A DNA stretch of 64,000 nucleotides from Geothrix sp. (lineage in GTDB: Bacteria > Acidobacteriota > Holophagae > Holophagales > Holophagaceae). The first letter of the stretch is position 1, and each line of letters begins with the position of its first letter. Location: the NCBI GenBank assembly GCA_019449415.1, contig JAGRPP010000031.1, forward strand, positions 1 to 64,000, given 5' to 3'. The notes under the pieces were generated by a model that did not search any database, was not told the origin of the DNA, and was given only the letters and a program-made list of their open reading frames with translations. Shown here one piece after another: positions 59,542-64,000 of the stretch. Position numbers and translations under genes: made by a program.

Positions 59542-60216
59542 ATGGATGCCATCACCGTTCATCGATGGATTCTCCACTACATCATCGATCCATCCATCCT
59601 GGCGCCGATGGCCGCCTATGCCTGGAGCCGGTTCCGCGGCGGGTACCAGCGGCCGCCCTGGCTTCGCCCGTTCCTCCGCGTCCAAATCCTTGATCTGATC
59701 CAGGGCGTGATCTTCATTGCCATCGCCATGGCGCACCACAACAACCAGTGGTTCCGTCACATCGTCCAGCCCATCATCTTCACCGGCCTCCTCGGGACGC
59801 TCGCCAGGACAGCCGAGGAAGGCGCCCCGCGCACGCGCCTCTACCTCGTCTGCGTCGGAGTCGGGCTCGCCGCGGCAGTGACGGGCATCTTCGTGAATGG
59901 CCTGCTGTGGCGCAACTCGCTGTTCATGACGACTCAGAGCCTCATCTACATGGGCCTGGGAACCTACGAGCTCCGGCGGCTCTTCAACTCCGAGGACGAC
60001 CGATCCCTGCCGGACCGACCTGAGTTCTGGCTGGCCGCCGCGCTCCTGGTGTACGGATCCTCGACCCTCATCTTCAGCGCCACTTCCAACTATCTCCTCC
60101 GCACCCTCTCGGCCCAGATGGTCCGCGTTCCCTGGATCGTGAACGGGATCGTGATCGTCTGCTACGAGCTCGCCCTGGCCAAGGTGTTCCTATGCAGGAA
60201 GTCCACCTCCTCCTGA
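59542..60216 (+). CDS. Multi-pass (about seven-helix) membrane protein
   Basis: A 224-residue protein, mostly hydrophobic. Likely helices are near residues 14-30, 48-66 (ILDLIQGVIFIAIAMAH), 74-90, 104-124 (VCVGVGLAAAVTGIFVNGLLW), 128-148, 165-185 (FWLAAALLVYGSSTLIFSA) and 200-220. No transport or enzyme motif stands out. The 3' end overlaps the start of the histidine kinase gene by 25 nt, so it is probably the membrane sensor or input partner for that kinase (inference). The family is unknown to me. Confidence 0.65.
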   Translation: MDAITVHRWILHYIIDPSILAPMAAYAWSRFRGGYQRPPWLRPFLRVQILDLIQGVIFIAIAMAHHNNQWFRHIVQPIIFTGLLGTLARTAEEGAPRTRLYLVCVGVGLAAAVTGIFVNGLLWRNSLFMTTQSLIYMGLGTYELRRLFNSEDDRSLPDRPEFWLAAALLVYGSSTLIFSATSNYLLRTLSAQMVRVPWIVNGIVIVCYELALAKVFLCRKSTSS

Positions 60217-61028
60217 TCTTCGGCCTCGCGACGATCGTCGTGATGCTGCTCAGCTGGCTCGCGCTCTTCAGCGTGGTCCAGGGGAAGAACCGCGTGCTCC
60301 AGGAACAGAAGAAGGCCCTCGAAGGGGAGCGACGCCTCCGGCGGGCCCAGGAAGCCTTCACCGACAATGCGCACCATGAGCTGCGCACGCCGGTGCAGAT
60401 CCTCTCCGGCCACCTCCAGATGCTCGGCGACCTGGATCCCACGCCCGGACAGGCGGCCCTTCTCGGTCAGGCCCAGCGGGCCGCCGCCCAGCTGAGCCAT
60501 CTCGTGCAGAGCCTCCTGGATCTCTCCAGCCTGGGCCAGGGAACCCTCGCCATCCATCCGACCCTCACGGACCTCGGAGCCCACCTGGCCGGCTTGGCCC
60601 GCCGTTCCGAGGCGGATGCCCGCACCAAGGGACTGGTGATGCAGGTGGCCCTGGACCCCCTGCCCCATCCCCTCCTCTGCGATGCGGCGCGGCTCACCCA
60701 GGCCCTGGAGGCCCTGTTGGACAACGCCATCTGTTTCTCGGACCGCGGAACCATCAGCTTCCGGATGGCAGCCCGGCCGCAAGGGCACAGCTGGCAGCTG
60801 CGCTTCGAGATTGAGGACCAGGGCCCGGGCTTGCCCCTCGACTGGGAGCGGCTGATGAAACCCTTCGAGCAGGAGGAGCAAAGCCTCCGCCGCCGCCGCG
60901 GCGGACTGGGCATCGGGCTACCCCTGGCCACGGGCCTCATCGAGCGCCTGGGCGGACGCATCGGATTCCAGCCCCTCACCACCGGCACCCTGGCCTGGGT
61001 GGAGATTCTGCTGAAGGAAGAAGCCTAG
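60192..61028 (+). CDS. Sensor histidine kinase
   Basis: A 278-residue kinase with one N-terminal membrane helix (residues 6-29) and no periplasmic domain. The phosphoacceptor His is in [15 protein letters not shown], after a short coiled coil. The HATPase domain has the N-box [14 protein letters not shown], the G1 box [10 protein letters not shown] and the G2 region [20 protein letters not shown]. The lack of its own sensor domain fits use of the upstream membrane protein as input. No response regulator is adjacent, so it is an orphan in this window. Its end overlaps the convergent chemoreceptor gene by 4 nt. Confidence 0.9.
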   Translation: MQEVHLLLIFGLATIVVMLLSWLALFSVVQGKNRVLQEQKKALEGERRLRRAQEAFTDNAHHELRTPVQILSGHLQMLGDLDPTPGQAALLGQAQRAAAQLSHLVQSLLDLSSLGQGTLAIHPTLTDLGAHLAGLARRSEADARTKGLVMQVALDPLPHPLLCDAARLTQALEALLDNAICFSDRGTISFRMAARPQGHSWQLRFEIEDQGPGLPLDWERLMKPFEQEEQSLRRRRGGLGIGLPLATGLIERLGGRIGFQPLTTGTLAWVEILLKEEA

Positions 61029-62614
61029 AGTCGGAAGCTGCCTGCCAGGGCCCGGAGACCTTCGGCCACCTGGGCGAGGTCCTCGGAGGTCTTGGCGATC
61101 TCCTTCACGGTGGCCGACAGTTCATGCGTGGCGGTGGCATTCTGGGCGAGGCCGAGACTGGTCTGATCCATCATCCGCGTGACCTCCGCGCTGGTGCCGG
61201 CTTGGCCGCGCGCGAAGGTGCCGATCTGGGAGACGCGACTGGCCACCTCCTGGATGCGTTGCCGAATGGCCTCCAGACTCTGCATGGTGCCCTGCACGCT
61301 CGTGACGCCTCCTGACACGGCCTCCTGGGCACGCTGGATGAGTTCTTCGATCTCCTTGGCGGAGGTGCGGCTCCGCTCGGCCAGTTTCCGCACTTCTTCG
61401 GCCACCACGGCAAAACCTTTGCCCATGGACCCAGCCTTGGCCGCCTCAATGGCGGCGTTCAGCGAAAGCAGATTGGTCTGCCTGGCAATCTCCTGGATGA
61501 CCCGCACCGCCTGGACGATCTGGGCCGTAGCCCCCTGGATCTCCCCCATGCCCTGAACGGCGGCTTCGCCGGTCTCTGCGCTGCGCACCGTTTCCGCCAC
61601 GGCCGCGGCACCCTCTCGGCCGCCCTCTTCGCTGTGCTTCGCGACCAAGCCCGATTCCTCGGCCAGCCCGGCCATGGCCCGGGCCACGCGCTCACCGGCC
61701 AACTTCAACTCTTCGCTGACCTTGGCGATCTCGTCCACGGCACGGGTCATCTCTTCGGAACTGGCGGCCAATTCCGTGCTGCCCGAGGCCACGCGGCTCG
61801 AGAAACCCGAGATCTCCAGCACCCGGCCGCGGAGTTCCGCGTTGTAGGCGTTGAAGGCCTTGGCCGCCTCCCCGATCTCATCGCTGGTATCGATGCGGAT
61901 CTCCCGGGTGAGATCACTGTTCCTCAGGCCTTCGACGAGTTCACCCAAAGGCCGGGACATGCGACGGGCGAGGTTCCGGACCACGAAGAAAAGCACGCCT
62001 GAGAGGGCCAGCAGCCCACCCAGGATGGACCAGGTAAAGCCCCGCACCTGGGCTTGGAGGTCGTCGATGTAGACACCGGTGCCGATGTTCCAGCCCCATG
62101 GCTCGAAGGACTTCACATAGTTCAGCTTCGGATATACCCCTTCCACGCCGGGTTTGCCGAACCAGATCTGCAGGAATCCGCCCTGGGGTTGGCGTCCCAG
62201 TTGGCGCAGTTCCATGTAGATCCGCGTTCCCTGTTTGTCGGTGTAGTCATCCACCAGCTTGCCCTCCATCTCGGGACGGATGGGCACAGTGACGATGCGG
62301 GGCTCCTGGGTGAAGACATAGAAGTAGTTGCCGCCGGCGAAACGAATGGTTTTGATCTGGGCGATGGCCCTACGCTGAGCTTCCTCCCGGGAAATGACGC
62401 CCGCGGCCGCCTCTCCCTCCTGCGCCGCCAGGAGTCCCAGAGCCGTTTCCGTGAGGCTCCGGAGCTCGGCCTTCCGGGCGTCCAGGATGCCCTTCTCCAC
62501 TGCGGGCACCAGCAACAGCCATGAGGCGAAGAACACGATCACGAGCGGGCCCAGACCCACCAGCAGGATCTTTCCGGCCAGCGACTGCGGTTTCATCCGA
62601 TCCAGGAATGCCAT
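61025..62614 (-). CDS. Methyl-accepting chemotaxis protein with single Cache domain
   Basis: A 529-residue chemoreceptor. The membrane helix at about 16-38 is followed by a periplasmic Cache region ([44 protein letters not shown] to [19 protein letters not shown]), typical of sCache_2 sensors for small acids. A second membrane helix (about 192-212) leads to HAMP and a long signalling coiled coil whose tip reads [41 protein letters not shown]. That tip contacts CheA and CheW. The C-terminus has no CheR pentapeptide. With pili in the genome it may control twitching or flagellar motility. Confidence 0.95.
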   Translation of the reverse strand: MAFLDRMKPQSLAGKILLVGLGPLVIVFFASWLLLVPAVEKGILDARKAELRSLTETALGLLAAQEGEAAAGVISREEAQRRAIAQIKTIRFAGGNYFYVFTQEPRIVTVPIRPEMEGKLVDDYTDKQGTRIYMELRQLGRQPQGGFLQIWFGKPGVEGVYPKLNYVKSFEPWGWNIGTGVYIDDLQAQVRGFTWSILGGLLALSGVLFFVVRNLARRMSRPLGELVEGLRNSDLTREIRIDTSDEIGEAAKAFNAYNAELRGRVLEISGFSSRVASGSTELAASSEEMTRAVDEIAKVSEELKLAGERVARAMAGLAEESGLVAKHSEEGGREGAAAVAETVRSAETGEAAVQGMGEIQGATAQIVQAVRVIQEIARQTNLLSLNAAIEAAKAGSMGKGFAVVAEEVRKLAERSRTSAKEIEELIQRAQEAVSGGVTSVQGTMQSLEAIRQRIQEVASRVSQIGTFARGQAGTSAEVTRMMDQTSLGLAQNATATHELSATVKEIAKTSEDLAQVAEGLRALAGSFRL

Positions 62615-62766
62615 GGATTCACCTCGCCAAATCGACCCAGTCCCATTTCCACCCCTTATCGAAAGGCGGCCACCTCATCTCAAATCCTGATCCCTGCAGG
62701 GATAGCCCACCCGGCCATCCAAAGAGCCTCGCTTTGCGATATACCTAGGGGTCCCCCGGAGCCATC

Positions 62767-64000
62767 ATGCCCGTCCACGCCCTCCTGGCCAGCCTGATCC
62801 TCACCGCGTCCCTCCTGAGCCAGACCCCGGGCCGAATCCCGGGCCAATTCCCGGAAGGGGCCCCCGGCCAGCTCACGCTCGAAGCCATCGCCCACCCCAC
62901 GAAGAAGGTGACCTACGCCGGCATGCCCACCACGCGCCTGGATTGGCTGCCGGATGGGGCTCTCGTGCAGACGCGGCGGGCAGGGGACCAGGTGACCCTC
63001 CTGCGGGTGGACCCAGTCACCTGGGCATCCACGCCTCTGCTCGAGGCGGGCCGCCTCCAGGCCGCCCTGGTCACCGCCGGAGTCGCCGACATCGCCGCAA
63101 AGGCCGCCCTCGGGCGCGGGGGATTCATCTGGAATGAGGAACGGAGCGCCTTCCTGCTCGAGGCCGACGGCGACCTCTTCCTGGTGGAGGTGAAGGCTGC
63201 CAGGGCCAAGCGCATCACGAGCGGGAAGGTGGACGAACCCACCTTCAGCCCCGATGGCCGGCAGGTGGCCTATCTCCGCGGCAATGACCTCTACCGGGCC
63301 GAGGTGTCCACGGGCCGGGAGACCCGGCTCACCACTGGCGGCAGCGAGACGGTATTCAACGGCCGCCTGGACTGGGTGTACCAGGAGGAGGTCTACGGCC
63401 GCGGCAGCTTCCGGGCCTTCTGGTGGGCGCCGGATTCCAGGCGCATCGCCTACCTGCAGCTGGATGAAACGAAGGTGCCGGTCTTCACCCTCATGGACGA
63501 TCGCCACCAGCCCCAGAAAGCCCAGGCCGCCCGCTATCCCAAGGCCGGGGATCCCAATCCCGTCGCCCGCCTGGGTGTGGTGGAGCTGGATGGACGAACC
63601 GCCTGGATGGAGGACCCCTATCCCGGCCAGGAGACGCTCATCGTACAGGTGGGCTGGGATCCCCTGGGGCGCCTGCTCGCCATTCACCAGGACCGCATCC
63701 AGAGTTGGCTCGACCTGCGCCGCTACGAAGCGACCGGCTCGAAACGGCTCCTCCACGAGAACGGCCGCGCCTGGCAGGAGCGGCTGTCGCTGCCCCATTT
63801 CCTGCCGGATGGGGGCTTCCTCTGGGAATCGGGCCGCACCGGCCATCACCATGTCTATCGCTACGGGAAGGACGGCAGCCTGGCCGGTGCCGTCACCGCC
63901 GGGGACTGGGATGTGAAGCGCGTGCACGGCGTGGATGCCAAGGCCGACCACCTCTACTTCGACGCCACGGAGCGCAGCCCCATCGGCCTGGACGCCTATC
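62767..64000 (+). CDS. Dipeptidyl peptidase IV-like S9B peptidase (3' part outside window)
   Basis: The first 411 codons of a gene that continues past the window edge. A signal peptide (residues 1-19) precedes a beta-propeller with repeats such as DEPTFSPDGRQVAYLRGNDLYRAEV. LDWVYQEEVYGRGSFRAFWWAPDSRRIAYLQLDE is the DPP IV signature; the Glu-Glu pair in VYQEEVYG anchors the substrate N-terminus. The catalytic hydrolase domain would lie outside. It removes Xaa-Pro dipeptides from peptide N-termini in the periplasm, complementing the two prolyl oligopeptidases and the prolidase. Confidence 0.93.
   Translation, partial: MPVHALLASLILTASLLSQTPGRIPGQFPEGAPGQLTLEAIAHPTKKVTYAGMPTTRLDWLPDGALVQTRRAGDQVTLLRVDPVTWASTPLLEAGRLQAALVTAGVADIAAKAALGRGGFIWNEERSAFLLEADGDLFLVEVKAARAKRITSGKVDEPTFSPDGRQVAYLRGNDLYRAEVSTGRETRLTTGGSETVFNGRLDWVYQEEVYGRGSFRAFWWAPDSRRIAYLQLDETKVPVFTLMDDRHQPQKAQAARYPKAGDPNPVARLGVVELDGRTAWMEDPYPGQETLIVQVGWDPLGRLLAIHQDRIQSWLDLRRYEATGSKRLLHENGRAWQERLSLPHFLPDGGFLWESGRTGHHHVYRYGKDGSLAGAVTAGDWDVKRVHGVDAKADHLYFDATERSPIGLDAY

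Overview
The window is GC-rich, tightly packed bacterial chromosome. It carries an outer-membrane LPS pathway (lpxC, lpxA, fabZ), type IV pili (pilMNOPQ), a futalosine-route menaquinone gene (mqnA), a short-form HisG with its HisZ partner, several secreted S9 peptidases and a DUF4388-type protein. Together these suggest a Gram-negative member of the Acidobacteriota, perhaps a Holophagae/Geothrix-like organism. That placement is an inference from gene content and composition; the window has no rRNA gene. I see no CRISPR array, insertion sequence, transposase, integrase or prophage gene.

Layout. 1-1463: a SCO1/SenC gene cut by the window edge, a small hypothetical gene, a palindrome-rich non-coding stretch with tRNA-like fragments, and tRNA-Thr(CGU). 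1504-5841: two tandem secreted prolyl oligopeptidases. 5951-12413: phoH, a small membrane protein, tyrS, a DUF4388/SPOR-like protein, an RlpA-like lipoprotein and ispD. 12539-21661: lpxC, then a gap-poor histidine operon hisD-hisC/HAD-hisB-hisH-hisA-hisF-hisIE-hisZ-hisG in which every step of the pathway has a candidate gene. 21664-25400 (minus): PP2C phosphatase, an RdgC-like protein in two ORFs, and a cell-wall amidase. 25489-27751: a YpdA/TrxB-like flavoprotein, a 3-hydroxyacyl-CoA dehydrogenase-like protein and two small proteins. 27816-34202 (minus): the pilMNOPQ operon, preceded by a second PP2C and a J-domain/TPR protein. 34416-37223: gatA and a lipoyl E2 acyltransferase. 37418-42018 (minus): dnaB and a very large CehA/McbA-like lipoprotein. 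42056-48061: a DUF218 protein, a thiolase, an acyltransferase-ACP-like-acyl-ligase fusion (minus), an orphan ABC ATPase and beta-carbonic anhydrase. 48058-50241 (minus): fabZ-lpxA-era. 50285-53605: a GAF/HD-GYP protein (minus), an RNA m5U methyltransferase and speD. 53595-56631 (minus): four alkylation-repair genes in a row. 56666-58848: mqnA and a prolidase. 59200-64000: a small Cys-rich protein, a multi-pass membrane protein, a histidine kinase, a chemoreceptor (minus) and the start of a DPP IV-like peptidase.

Most unusual points. (1) Two unrelated genes, the E2 gene and the prolidase gene, each have their last 13-24 codons including the stop repeated 115-157 bp downstream. All four differences between copies are synonymous and a strong hairpin lies between the copies in both cases. 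(2) The alkylation-repair cluster has three O6-alkylguanine-transferase paralogues, one with PTHR in place of the PCHR active site. (3) HisC is fused in frame to a HAD phosphatase that probably supplies the otherwise missing histidinol-phosphatase. (4) Several enzymes lack a residue the family normally needs: the second thiolase Cys, the ACP Ser, and the HxH of the PHP-like lipoprotein.
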